Of a DNA stretch of 64,000 nucleotides, positions 23,153 to 35,700 are shown one piece after another. A program made the position numbers and the translations under genes. Numbering within the stretch: position 1 is the first letter of the stretch; every line of letters begins with the position of its first letter. This DNA is from Chamaea fasciata (Eukaryota > Chordata > Aves > Passeriformes > Sylviidae), in NCBI GenBank assembly GCA_029207755.1, contig JARCOQ010000003.1, positions 682,001 to 746,000 of the forward strand, read 5' to 3'. The notes under the pieces were generated by a model that had not been told where the DNA came from, made no database searches, and worked only from the letters and a program-made list of their open reading frames with translations.

Positions 23153-24484
23153 GAGGCCTCTGCTGCTGGCCTTCTGTTTCTGGCTGGTCACGCCAGTGTC
23201 GGGGCTGGCAGCGGCTCCTTCTCGTACAGACTGCACCAGTTATTTATTGTTGCCTTTTCACGTTTCCTTCATCCACACATGCACACACACGCACGCACTC
23301 ACCCACCCCCACACACACGGGCATGCGCGTGGGGCTGCAGGACCCGCCCGGGGTGGAGCCGTGCTGGGGCCGTGCAGGGCTTGGGGCATTTGGATGCTGC
23401 AATAGCTGCGCTTGTCTCACGCCAGCCAAAGAAATTTGTCTCTCGAGGGGAGGATTGCTCTGCACTGTAAATAAATACCGCAGGCCGTTCCCAGCTGGAG
23501 GCTCCGGCTCCTTCTGGGTGCTCTGAGTCACCTTGCCCGTGAGTATTTCCTCTGCGTGGGGCTCGGCTCAGGCCTGGAGCCACGGTGCGGGTGCAGCTTG
23601 GAGCAGCGCGGGTTGTGGCTGTGCTGCCGGCCTCAGCAATGTGCCTTTGTGGGGGTGACGGGTCCTGGCCGCAGCCACTCGCCCTGGGCTCCCGACAGGA
23701 GAGAGGGGCCGGCTTGCACGTGCATCCCTGGGCCCGCACGCCCTCTCCCCGGAGGGCAGGGCGCAGCCGCTGGCACGTGGCCCTGTCCCCTCGTATGCAC
23801 TACAGTGAGCCCTCTGCCCTCAGTGCCTCCTCGCTGGGCTGCCCGGCACGTCTCCAGCCTGGCTGCCCTCGCACAGGTGAGGCGGCCCAGAGGTGCCCAG
23901 GAACACAAGGACGCCCTGGAGAGCTCCTCAGGGGCTCTGCTCAGCCCCGCGCTCTCAGCCCTCGCACTGCTTCTGGACTCCATACGCCCAGGGGAGCCTG
24001 GCTGGGTCTTTCCTACATCCCCCTGCGGCTCCAGCCGGCGCTTTCTAAATTTCTGTGTCTGATGCAAGGTGGAGAAGCAACTCAAATGTCAAAGGGAAGA
24101 GCCTGTGGGGCGCTGAGCTGCTGGGGCAGGTGGCAGGCTCTTCCTCTGAGCACCAGGGTAACCTGCAGGCCGTCCTGGGCTGGGGGGAGCAGCTGTGGTG
24201 CCTGTACAGGCTCAGCAAGGCTGGGGGAGAAGGGCTGGGGCATGCTTGGTCCTGCATGGGAGTTGCTGTGAATGGCTCTGCTACCTAGCCCTGTCCCTGG
24301 AGGGAGAGTGAGCAAGTGAGAGAAGCTGCTGAATTCTTAGGGGAAGAAGCAGCTACTGTAACTTTTTTTTTTTTTTTAAGTTAAAGACAAAAGAAGCCTT
24401 GGAGAAAAAAAAAAAAAAAGAAAAAAAAGAAAATTACTTTATTTTTCTAAGTGTTAAACTCAGTATTTATGTAATTCTTTAAGG

Positions 24485-24490
24485 AATAAA
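24485..24490 (+). terminator. SRF: SRF proximal polyadenylation signal
   Basis: AATAAA 1.3 kb after the stop codon. Use of this site would give a short 3' UTR isoform. Confidence 0.6.
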
Positions 24491-25679
24491 AGTTTGGCTC
24501 CTGTACAGTTTTAATGGGGTTTGTACCAGGGGGATGGGAGAGGGGTGGGCGGGCGGGCATGGAGGCAGGAAAGGGGCCTTGCTTTTGAGTTTGTATTGTA
24601 ACCTTGGACTTGTTCCCTCAGCATTAGCGTTTAAGCTGCACTCTCCATCCACCAGCATGTGCCAGGGATCAAGCTGAACCGAGTGGGGTGCTTGTTTCCT
24701 ACTCTCCTGTAACGAGGACTTCATACCCATAATTTGGGCTTAATGGGCAGAAGGCAGGTGAAGCGGTGGCTGGTCTCTGGGGGTGGTAAACCCATCCCTC
24801 AGAAGCAGGCAGGTTGCAGTGTGCCCAGGAGCCAGAGGCAGGCTGGGGTTTCTGATGACAGCTCTGTGCACTTCTGGTCCAGGGACCTACAGCTGTTCTG
24901 TCACTGTCACCGCCCTTGGGTGGAGCAGTGCTGTCTGAGGGACACGGGTGTCCCCACTGCTCCCTGTGCTCGGTGACCGGCAGTGGCTAATCCCTGTCCT
25001 CCCTGCTTGCTTGTGCAGGCAGCATCTCCTGAGCTCCTGGCTGATGATCTGGGCCGTAGCCGCCCCTCTACAGCCGCTCTGCAGCGCACAGATGGGGACA
25101 GGTCTCCTCCAAGCTCCCTGTGCAAAGAATTCCCAGAAGGGTCTTTCCAGCCCTTGATCTGTTAGCAGCCTGGGAAGGTCCTGTGCGGAGTGGAGTGGCC
25201 CATCTGGTGAGGGTGACATTGCATGCTGCCTCCCCTTCGAATTCTTGCTCTAAGACTGATGCAAATCCTGCAGCTCAGAGCATGTGGGAGTGCTGAGCCA
25301 TGTCCCGTGGCTCGGTGTAGGAAAACTGCTCAGTGATGCTTCCGAAACCACGTAGGTACCCAGGAGTTCATCCGGGGAGAAGCGTGGGGTCAGAGTTTGC
25401 GTTGTCCTTTGCCCCAGCACGTCACTGTGGCCTGGCTTTGCTCTGCTTTGCTTCTGCTGGCACTAAGGAGCAGAGCTGTCGGGCCAGAAGGGCAGGAGAG
25501 CCCCTGCTGCTACAGGGTGTCTGACTGCATCCCCTCCCTGGCTCCCCAAAGGCAACTGCTGGTTAAACGCTAATGGTGTATTTTATTGAAGTGCAGACTT
25601 GTAAGAACACTTGTGTATCAGGGAAATAATGGCATTTATTGTGTGGTGACATTTTTAGTTCATTTTACTGGTTTGAGGG

Positions 25680-25726
25680 GTGTGTGTGCGCGCGTGTGTG
25701 TGTGTGTGTGTACGCATAAGTGTGTG
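25680..25726. repeat. GT/TG dinucleotide microsatellite in SRF 3' UTR
   Basis: An imperfect run of GTGTGTG with CGCGC interruptions, about 45 bp long. Confidence 0.8.
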
Positions 25727-25853
25727 TGGGATTATTTTTTTTTTCCCCTCCAGTTTCCAGGGTTGTGTTTCTGGAAGGATGTGGAAGTAATCACAGTACT
25801 ATGTACAGAGCTTTCTTTTGTATTAAAAAAAAAAAAAAAAAATTTACTCTTTC

Positions 25854-25859
25854 AATAAA
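25854..25859 (+). terminator. SRF: SRF distal polyadenylation signal
   Basis: AATAAA followed by a TGTTATCATTTTGTG downstream T/G-rich element, about 2.7 kb after the stop. This matches the long 3' UTR typical of SRF. Confidence 0.7.
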
Positions 25860-25880
25860 TGTTATCATTTTGTGCACACA

Positions 25881-28150
25881 TTTGGGATCCTGACCGTGTT
25901 TTGCGGGAGGGGATGACGCACGCCTCGGGGACGGGGATCAGGGGCAGATTCCTGAAGAGAATTGTTCTAAATCATGGGTGTTAATAGGAAGGAGCAGAGA
26001 GACTTTAATTCCCTGCAGAAAACCGCTATGAGAAGATATGGCAATTTTCAAAACCCGGTCTGGAGAGACACTGCTTAAAGTCAGGCAGGAGCCTGGAAGC
26101 CGGATCAAGGGCACGTGGAGGCTCCGTAAAGTATCCGAAGGTGGGAATAAAACCAAAGGGAGAGGTGCTCATTGCAGTCATCAGGGCTGCTGGGGCAGAG
26201 TATGCCAGCTAAAACTGCAACTGCTGGCTGCTCCAGAGCATCAGGGCCTGGAGCAGATGCCAACCTCGTGTGAGGAAAGCTTAGCACTGATAAATTGTGC
26301 AGTTTGGAGAACATCCCTCAGGAGGGGAGAGGATTGTACAGCAAGTACTTAGGAGCAAAAGACAGCTGAAACGGCTCTTTCCCCTTTAGGAGGTGAGGGG
26401 CCTCGCTTTTACAGTGCTGCCTCACTTTTAGCCCTGTGCCTACACACCTGTGGCTCGTGGTTCAGTACCACAAACGCCCTTCCAGCACAAGCTATCCCAC
26501 CTCACCTGTGCACAGGGGGCTGCGTGTCACTCACGGAGCAAGGTATCACAGGTAAAATCTTTATTTTTAGGATAAATTACCTACTAAGTGAGGCGTGGAG
26601 ACCATCAGAGCAAAGACATAAGCAGGCCGTGTGAATAGCACAGAAAACCTCTCCTTGTCACAAACAAAATGTCTTGGCAGTGAGTGGGGAAGGAAAATGA
26701 CATATTAATTTTTAATTAATTAAGAACGGAGATTTCAAGAGCATCCACAGGACTCTGGAAAGAGAGAATCAATAGCCTCAACAGAGATCACGTGTACTAA
26801 TGGAGAAGACAAGAGCGTGGTTTAGAAACGCAAACATTTACAAACCACCATCGGTGCCACGGCTTTAGGGGATGGTCCCCTCCAACTGATGCAGCACAGC
26901 AGAGTTTTATCCAGCCTATAATTAATTGCAATTATATTGTTTGGATTAATTGCTGATTGCTATTGTAAAACATGGGAATTGTCTAATCCACTGAATTAGT
27001 ACTGAGGGTAGGAATTAGGTTTGATGCACACAAATTGCTCCAGGATCAAATAAGAAAGCAAAGTCTCATCCAGTTAGCTGGTGATTTCAATGTTCATCTA
27101 TAATTTAAAACAAATCTTATCAGACTGACAGAAACCTGCACCCCAAGGAAGGGAAGTGTGGGCCGAGGATAAGACTTTAGATTTTATGGTGCGGGCAGTT
27201 CAGATCAGTGTGACCGCAAAGCTGGAAAGGAGCTGGAAGCAGGCCAGGCTGTGTGCAGCTGGCTTCAGTGTCCCTCCAGCAGCACTGAGAGCAGGGCAGT
27301 GCCAGAGCCCCAAACCTGCCGGGAGCAGCCAGCTGTCACTGAGGCCAGCACGGCGGGTGGAGGGCGGCTGCAGGGCTGGAACCACCCCAGCCTGACACTG
27401 CTGCACTGTAATTCTTGATTTACGGTGCATTTGCAGTAGTAATATTAGTGCTGACATGACAAGCTTTTAACCTTCCTGCCACCCATCCTGCTACAGCCCT
27501 TGACGAAGACAATTAATCACCAGAGAAATGGTACCAACCCACAGCACAGCTCATCACCTCGCTACCAGAGCAGCTCGCTCTAGCAGATGCCTCCTTCAGC
27601 CTGCAGCTTCTGTTCTTCCGGGGTGCTGTGTCCAGCCCTGGATCCTCAGGACGGGAGGGACAGGGAGCTCCTGGAGCGGGCCCAGCAGAGGGCACAGATG
27701 ATGATGGAGGGACCGGAGCGGCTCAGTTCTGGGGAAAGGCTGAGGGAGCTGGGGCTGTCCATCCCGGAGGAGAGCCCCTGAGAGGGAACCTGCTCCGTGT
27801 CTGTCAGTGCCTGCAGGGAGGGCGCAGCAGGGGCCAGGCTGGGCCCGGGCAGTGGCACCAGAGGCAACCAGCTCGGGAAATTCCACAGGAACGTGAGGAA
27901 GAGGTTCCTCACTGTGCAGTGCCCCAGCACTGGGACTGACTGCCCAGAGCGGGTGTGGAGCCTCCCTCGCTGGGGATAGTCAAGAACCATCTGGACACCA
28001 TCCTGTGCCCCGAGCTCTGCCATGACCCTGCCTGAGCAGGGAAGTTTGGCCAAGTGACCCCACTGTGATGCCATCCAGCCCGGCCCATCCCGGGATTCCG
28101 AGGGACGGCGGGGACACGGCGGGGACAGCGCAGCGCGCAGCTCCCGCCGC
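25881..28150. other. SRF-CUL9 intergenic region
   Basis: No supportable gene. The middle (about 26560-27130) is AT-rich with repeated TTAATTAATT motifs. A CR1 LINE fragment lies at about 27640-28065. Confidence 0.7.
27640..28065 (+). mobile_element. CR1 LINE fragment, sense orientation
   Basis: The sequence carries motifs typical of avian CR1 3' regions: CTGGAGCGGGCCCAGCAGAG, GGCTGAGGGAGCTGGGGCTG, AGGAACGTGAGGAAGAGGTT and TGTGGAGCCTCC, in the right order. It has internal deletions and no open reverse-transcriptase frame, so it is a dead copy ending about 80 bp before the CUL9 CpG island. Confidence 0.85.
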
Positions 28151-28290
28151 TCCCCTGTCCCTCGCCGCCTGCCGTAGCGGGCCCGGAAGCGGCGCGCTGC
28201 TTCCGGCGCTCCCGGTGGCACCGGAGCCGCTCTGGAGCGGCGGGCAGGACCGGACCGGCGGCGCCGCTTCCCTCCTCCTCCCTCGGGGTG
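28080..28290 (+). promoter_or_regulatory. CUL9: CUL9 CpG-island promoter and untranslated first exon
   Basis: A GC- and CpG-rich segment ends with a strong donor GTGAGT at 28288. The first coding exon has an acceptor AG at 29718-29719 and only 14 bp of leader before the ATG, so a separate non-coding first exon is needed; this is the best candidate. Its 5' end cannot be fixed from sequence. Confidence 0.6.
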
Positions 28291-29733
28291 AGTCGGCTCC
28301 CCGTGTGCCGTGCCGTGCCCGGCTCACCGTGCCTCCGGGGGCAGCGGGACAGCGGTGAGCGGAGGGCCCGGCTCAGCGGCGGGACGGCCCGCAGGAAGGC
28401 CGGTGTGTGCCGCGGCGCCGGGACCGAGGCACGTCGGTGCGAGCTGTCCTCTGCGTGCGTGTGCCCTGTACGAGCTCATGTAAGGGAGACGATTCTTTGG
28501 CTTGCGGTGTGGCATCTGAACAGTACAGGAGAATGCAAAAGATTACTGCTGGTACAAAGCTCGGCAGAATAGCGTGGTCTTTTAATTGCAGAGATTGCGA
28601 GAAGATTCCCGTCTGGCATTGCTGCGGTTTCCAAGGAAGGCAGCGCGATTGAAGGTGTGTGTGAATGTCCTGGGAGCTCAGGCTGCTTCTCTCTGCCCCA
28701 TCTCGAAAATGCTTCTAATGTGCCATTAAAACTCGTAGTCTTGGATGTTAGCGTCTCCTGTGGTTAAACATGGGGTGATGAGTGTTCCTCTGGTGTCTTT
28801 GGGACAAAACAAACCGTCTTCGGGAGCTCAGCCCCTGGCTTTGCCCGCAGCTGCCTTTGCAGATTGCTGGCCCTCAGTCTTGGTCAGCGAATTCCCAGGC
28901 GTTTCCAGGCTGCTCTTAGCTGGATGGGAGCAGGGCAGCGCTGTGTCTTCCTTGCAGTGCGGGTCATGCTGTGGGCAGTGGCGGGGATGCAAACGGGACT
29001 AAAACCTCCCTTCATTATTTGCTGTCTCATTAAAGGGCCCGGTTTGCCTCCATGCTTTGGGTTAATTTCTTTTTTGAGGAGAACCTCACTGGGTGTGTGC
29101 CAGCAATGCTCAGAGCCGGTTTTGTTTATGAAAAACTGCCTTCATTTCTTGGAAGGGGAGCGTGAGCCTCTGCAAAGTGGGTTTTCCTTCAAAGCTTTCA
29201 GGATCCTGGGTGTAGGATCTCGGGATCAAAAGCTGTGCCTCGACCACTCCTCCTGTCAGTGCTGGCTGCTTGCTGTTGAGGGATGCAGTAAAAGTTCAGA
29301 AGGCTCAGAAAGCTCTTTATTATGGCCCCATGCTGTCTGCTATTCAGTTTTTACAAACCTCGAGGGCAACTTCCAGCTGGTTAATAATTTTCTTGTTAAT
29401 TATTCTATTAGTTAGTAAAAGACCTTTTACTTGCCTGTTAAATCTATGCACTCTTGGGTTGTTTGCATGTTTTCTTTCCTGATTCTAGTGGGAGAAATTT
29501 TTTTGTTGTTACAGGCGCACTTATTTTTCACCCTCAGGGTAGATTGTTGTGCTGGAGGAACTTCTCGTTTTTAGGATAGTTTGGGATGGGAACTTACAGA
29601 TTACTCGTTAGAAGAAATGCCAGGATGGCTTTTTAGTGTGTTCTTGCACTGACTCGTGCTTTGCTGAGCCCGTAGCTGAGAGACGAAAGCTTGACCCTGC
29701 CTCCCCCGTGTCCCCGCAGGCCGGCGCGGTGCC

Positions 29734-32700
29734 ATGGTGAACGAGCAGCCCGCCGGCAGCCTGCTGGTGCAGCTGGGGCCCGGGCTGCAGGCCGGCCCCG
29801 AGGAGCTGCTGCGGCAGCGGCCGGGCCCCGACGGCCGCCCGGAGTACCTGGTGCGCTGGAGCGTGCTCGGCTCGGAGGGGAGAGCGGCGGGAGGCGGCGG
29901 GGCCGGCCCCGCGGAGCCCCGGGCGGAGCGCGTCTCCCTGTGGATGTCCGCGGAAGAGGTCCGCGCCGGCTGCCCGGCGCTGCTGGCCCGGAGGAGGCCG
30001 CCGGGGCCCGGGCGGGAGGAGAAGGCGCCCGGCCCGTCGGGCGTCCCGCTGGACGAGGCGTCGCTGCGGGAGATGGAGGCCGACGTCGGGAGCCTGGTGC
30101 GCCGGGCCCGGCGCCAGGTGGCCGAGGGCGGCGCGGCCGGGGGCTCCGTGCTGAGCACGCTGCAGGTGCTGGGCGCCTACGCCGCCATCGGCTCCCTGGC
30201 GGGCGCCTTCAGGGACACGGGAGCCCTGGAGCTGCTGCTGGCGCTGCTGGGCCACCGGGACACGCGGATCCGCCGCGGCGCCGGGCAGATGCTGCGCGCT
30301 CTGGGCACGCACGATGCAGGTGGGGGCTGCTCCTGCTGGGCACGGAGGGTCCTGCTGGGCACGGAGGGTTCTGCTGGGCACGGAGGGTCCTGCTGGGCAC
30401 GGAGGGTCCTGCTGGGCACTGAGGGTCCTGCTGGGCACGGAGGGTTCTGCTGGGCACGGAGGGTTCTGCTGGGCACTGAGGGTTCTGTTCTGCTGGGCAC
30501 GGAGGGTCCTGCTGGGCACGGAGGGTTCTGCTGGGCACGGAGGGTCCTGCTGGGCACTGAGGGTCCTGCTGGGCACGGAGGGTCCTGCTGGGCACGGAGG
30601 GTTCTGCTGGGCACAGAGGGTCCTGCTGGGCACTGAGGGTCCTGCTGGGCACGGAGGGTTCTGCTGGGCACTGAGGGTTCTGTTCTGCTGGGCACGGAGG
30701 GTTCTGCTGGGCACGGAGGGTCCTGCTGGGCACTGAGGGTCCTGCTGGGCACGGAGGGTTCTGCTGGGCACTGAGGGTTCTGCTGGGCACGGAGGGTCCT
30801 GCTGGGCACTGAGGGTTCTGTTCTGCTGGGCACTGAGGGTCCTGCTGGGCACGGAGGGTTCTGCTGGGCACGGAGGGTCCTGCTGGGCACTGAGGGTCCT
30901 GCTGGGCACGGAGGGTCCTGCTGGGCACGGAGGGTTCTGCTGGGCACAGAGGGTCCTGCTGGGCACTGAGGGTCCTGCTGGGCACGGAGGGTTCTGCTGG
31001 GCACTGAGGGTTCTGTTCTGCTGGGCACGGAGGGTTCTGCTGGGCACGGAGGGTCCTGCTGGGCACTGAGGGTCCTGCTGGGCACGGAGGGTTCTGCTGG
31101 GCACTGAGGGTTCTGCTGGGCACTGAGGGTTCTGCTGGGCACTGAGGGTTCTGTTCTGCTGGGCACGGAGGGTCCTGCTGGGCACGGAGGGTCCTGCTGG
31201 GCACTGAGGGTTCTGCTGGGCACTGAGGGTTCTGCTGGGCACTGAGGGTTCTGCTGGGCACTGAGGGTTCTGTTCTGCTGGGCACTGAGGGTGCTCCTGG
31301 GCACTGAGGGTCCTGCTGGGGCAGCTGAGGGTCCTGCTGGGCACTGAGGGGTGCCGGGCCTTGGGGAGCGGGGTGAGCCCGGGGAGCAGCGTGTCTCTTG
31401 GCAAAAGGGGAGGAATCAGTCCGGGCCTTCCAGACTCCCTTGGCTGCAGTTGTCTGGACTGCTCTTGGGAGTCAGAAACTCTTTCCCCTGCCAGGTTTCT
31501 GAGCTGGGATGCTGGTTAACTGTTAGGAGGACATAGGCCAAGGAGATTGGGAGAGTGTGGGGTGTCTCTGCTCCAAGCTGTCATTGGAAAGTCTCTGGCC
31601 TGTTCTTGGCAGGGAGCCTTTCCTCAGGCCCTGGATAGGGGCTAGTCCTCATTTAAGAGGTGCTGCCATGGCTTGGAAGTGCCCAGTGAGGCTTGGGTGC
31701 CGCTGGAAGGTTGCTGGTTGTGTACCCCACAGGAGATCTGGCTTTCCCTGTCCTGTCCCTGAGTTCATGCAGCTCTGAAGTGGGGCAGAGGCGGGCTGAT
31801 TCAGGTTAAAACTTGACTTCTTTTCTTCCCTGGGACCCTGTTCTGGGGTCAGTTATTTGGGGCTGCTGCTTTGTGAGAGTCTCGCAGCTTTAGGTAGGGG
31901 TAGAAAAAGCACACCACGGAGCAGAATGTTGCCGCTCCAGGGGAAGGGACAGCACGTGGACCAGGTGACACTGAGCAGCAAAGTGTTCCTTCCCTGCAGC
32001 TCTGTGTCTGGCAGGGAGCGTGGGGTGAGGGTTTTCTTCCCGGGGCCTGAAGAGTTTTTGTGCTGCTGTTGCTGCAGGGAGCCGGGCCTATGTCCTGCTG
32101 TCCCTGAGCCAGCAGGATGGCATTGAGCAGCACATGGACTTTGACAGCCGCTGCACCTTGCTGGAGCTGTTTGCTGAGATCACATCCCCTGCAGAGCCCT
32201 GCATGTCCTTCGAGGGGATTCACCTCCCACAGGTGGGGACAGACCTGCCACAGGAGCCCTGTGGGCCAGCAGGGGCCAGGAGGGATGGCAGTGGGGGCCA
32301 GGAGGGATGGCAGTGGGGCCAGGAGGGATGGCAGTGGGGCCAGGAGGGATGGCAGTGGGGCCAGGAGGGATGGCAGTGGGGCCAGGAGGGATGGCAGTGG
32401 GGGCCAGGAGGGATGGCAGTGGGGCCAGGAGGGATGGCAGTGGGGCCAGGAGGGATGGCAGTGGGGCCAGGAGGGATGGCAGTGGGGCCAGGAGGGATGG
32501 CAGTGGGGCCAGGAGGGATGGCAGTGGGGGCCAGGGATGGCAGTGGGGCCAGGAGGGATGGCAGTGGGGGCCAGGAGGGATGGCAATGGGGCCAGGAGGG
32601 ATGGCAATGGGGCCAGGAGGGATGGCAGTGGGGCCAGGAGGGATGGCAGTGGGGGCCAGGAGGGATGGCAGTGGGGGCCAGGGCTGGCAGTGGGACCAGG

Positions 32701-35700
32701 AGGGATGGCAGTGGGGCCAGGAGGGATGGCAGTGGGGGCCAGGAGGGATGGCAGTGGGGCCAGGAGGGATGGCAGTGGGGGCCAGGGCTGGCAGTGGGGC
32801 CAGGAGGGATGGCAGTGGGGCCAGGAGGGATGGCCGTGGGACCAGGAGGGATGGCAGTGGGGGCCAGGAGGGATGGCAGTGGGACCAGGGCTGGCAGTGG
32901 GACCAGGAGGGATGGCAGTGGGGCCAGGAGGGATGGCAATGGGGCCAGGAGGGATGGCAATGGGGCCAGGAGGGATGGCAGTGGGGCCAGGAGGGATGGC
33001 AGTGGGGCCAGGAGGGATGGCCGTGGGGCCAGGAGGGATGGCAGTGGGGCCAGGGCTGGCAGTGGGGCCAGGAGGGTTGGCAGTGGGGCCAGGGATGGCA
33101 GTGGGGCCAGGGCTGGCAGCCCTGTCTGGCACAGGAGGGGAGCTGAGGGTGGGCAGGTGAGCAGGGCTGGCTCTTGGCAGAGCCGGCTCAGGAGCTGGGG
33201 CTGCAGGTGCTGTGCAGGCTGAGTGTGAGGCTGCGCTTGCTGCAGATCCCTGGGAAGCAGCTGCTGGTCCTGGTGAAGCGCTACCTGTGCGTGACTTCTC
33301 TCCTGGAGCAGCTGAGCAGCGACGTGGAGCAGGGAGAGGAGCAGCAGGGCTGTGCCGTGGCCAGCCCTGTCCCTGAGGAGAGCAGCCGTGTGAAGCAGCA
33401 GTTTGAGCTCAGCATGGCCATGGCAAAGCTCCTCTCGGAGCTGGTGCACGTGATGGGCTGGAGCCAGCGGCACGGGGCAGAGGCGCTGCCCCAGCGGGAG
33501 CCGCGGCCTCGCCCCGCGCGCTCCATCTTCCAGCACAGGGCCCCGGCCGGCGCCGCTGCCCAAAAGCCCGTGCTGCCTTCAAACGCTGCTCCTCACAAAA
33601 AGCAGGGCTGTGCCTTCCTGACTGCGTCCGACTTTGCAGACAGCAGTGACTACGTGGAGTACTTGCAGGCAAACCTGGTGCGCGGCATGCGGGTGCGCCT
33701 GCTGGAGGACTGCGGTGACGTTAGAGCTGGGGAGGAGGGAGAGTTTCTCCAGAGCACAAACGGCATGCACACAGTCCAGGTAGGTCATGGGGAGACTGTT
33801 CTGGCTGCAGTGGCAGAGGGGAGTGACCAGGGTGACTGATGAGTTCCTAATGATGCCTTTATGTGCAGGAAGTTGGACAATAGGCGTGGCATAATGTGTA
33901 TCACTGTCTGCATCTGTCCTGGCTAAATATTCCCCTTCCAGAGCTGGAGGGTGGGTTGCATGGAAGGCTACTCTGGTTTTGTATGCGTTGTGCTGCTAAG
34001 GTTTCTTAGCCTCTAAAACAGGCCTTGACAAAACGCCTGTCCCCATCTTTCTTACAAAAACCAGACAGTGTGCGCTGAAATCTGTACATAAATTGTGTGG
34101 TGTTCTACTTGAGCACTGCTTCCTGTCCCCAGGCATTTGGGAAATGGGAGGACAAGTGTAGCAGGAGGATTGAACAAGTGAGCAGATCTGATGATCTGGA
34201 TTTGTTTGACCCACAGGTCTTATGGCAGTCAACGGGTCGGACCTGCTGGATGCGTTGGGACATCCTGGAGATTATTGGCTTTGGGGAGCAGAGGGAAGAC
34301 CCTGCTGCTCAGGAAAAGGAATACAGTGTGAGAAAGAGCTTTACTCTAGACACAGGTGAGATTGTGATGCGTGTGTATAGCATCTCTTTCTTTCTGATTA
34401 CCCTGTGGGAGAGGAGTGGTGAGCTTTATATGGCCAAACACACGGCAAGCAGCAGGCTGGGTTTAGAAAGCACTGTTAGTTTGTGTGACCATGGAAAGCT
34501 AGTTAAGGATCTGCGTGGCTTGGGAGTGAACGGAGTATTTTTGAACCCTAGATTTCTCTCAAGATGTATAATGAAAATAATGATATAAAAAGCATAGATT
34601 TGATTTAAACTGCAGCTGTCAAAACTTTACATTTGAACTAACTGACCAAACTGCCAAAACATGAAGGTAGAATTTCTCTGAGATGAAGCTGTTTAGGGAC
34701 ACTCAAGTCCCCTTAAGTAAGTGATAAGAGTTTTTAAAAGTATTAACATAGCAACAGCTCGTTTAACTTCATACTGTTAGGCTTTTAACAAGGTGTTAAA
34801 GCATTAAAGAACTGTTTTCATAAGACATCTGCAGCATTTCCTAGAATCATTTAACGTCGCCCGCGTACTGGAAGAAAATAAAAGGCAGAATCCAGTCTTC
34901 AGATACCCCTTTCTTGTTCAGCAGCTGACATGATTCTAACCAGGGAAACCTATTAAAGTAACTCTTTTATCACAGCTGTGATCTTCTGGGATACAATTTG
35001 TGTAGTGGTTTGGATTTACTGGCTGCAGGAGAGAATGTTGATGAGATCAGCAGCTAATTGCACACTTTGAAAATATTGCCAGTGTAAAAGATGGTTTCTT
35101 AAATGGCTTTTATCTCTTGTAGTTAAAGGTTTAACTTCATGTCAGTGTGCAGCGTCAAACTTAGCTAGATTTCTCCTTTTCATACTCTTTCTGATTGTGG
35201 GAGAAGCGGGAGCTCTGTTTCACTTTTGTGTAGAACTCTTTCCAGGCATCATACCCCACACAGAATATGAACTGAAACGTGGGGTGCGCAGCAGCGGCTG
35301 GGGGATTCGGCAGGGCTGACAGTGCCTTGCTCCGCTCCCTGCAGCTCCGCAGCCGTTCCTGTGCAGGCCCCCGGGGGGGCTGTACTCCCTGCCTTACCTG
35401 GGGCAGCGCCTGCCCGAGGCTGCCGAGGCGCTGAGCCGCGCCGAGTGGTGGGAGCTGCTCTTCTTCGTGAGGAAGCTGCAAGCGCAGGAGCAGGAAGAGA
35501 TCACCTGTCTCATCCAGCAGCACCTGGGAGAGCAGGTAGGGGCCGGTGCCTGCAGCAGGGAGATGGGAGGGAGGAGCAGAGGGGACACCGGGGAAGGGAC
35601 CAGAGCCAGAGGAGATGGGCAGCGCGAGCTGTGCAGGGACAGCCCGAGTGCGGCGGCAGCAGTGGGAGGAGGGTGGGTGGGGACGATGGAAGCGCGGGGA

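Larger units (their letters stand above)
23153..25880 (+). other. SRF: SRF 3' UTR, about 2.7 kb
   Basis: Long 3' UTR, as in mammalian SRF. It contains a CA-rich tract near 23275-23320, a T15 run (24363-24377) followed by an A15 run (24405-24419), a proximal AATAAA (24485-24490), a GT repeat near 25680-25715 and a distal AATAAA (25854-25859). Confidence 0.75.
29734..34355 (+). other. CUL9: CUL9 exons 1-4: N-terminal region and CPH domain
   Basis: Exons 29734-30319, 32078-32232, 33246-33779, 34217-34355. The first two encode the conserved start and [12 protein letters not shown]. Exon 3 ends and exon 4 begins inside the CPH domain ([20 protein letters not shown] ... [20 protein letters not shown]), the tetramerisation-domain-binding module through which CUL9 and CUL7 contact p53. 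It is intact, so p53 binding is likely kept. Confidence 0.93.

Noticed and set aside
29608..31404. 598-codon - strand frame with repeated [17 protein letters not shown] peptides (and similar frames on both strands)
   Set aside because: It is the translation of the 19-bp minisatellite. Three units make 57 nt, so all frames cycle into the same 19-residue peptide. It has no independent gene signals.
31849..33563. Long GARRDGSG / PPGPTAIP repeat frames on both strands
   Set aside because: They are translations of the 21-bp minisatellite in CUL9 intron 2. The collagen-like look is a by-product of the G-rich unit.
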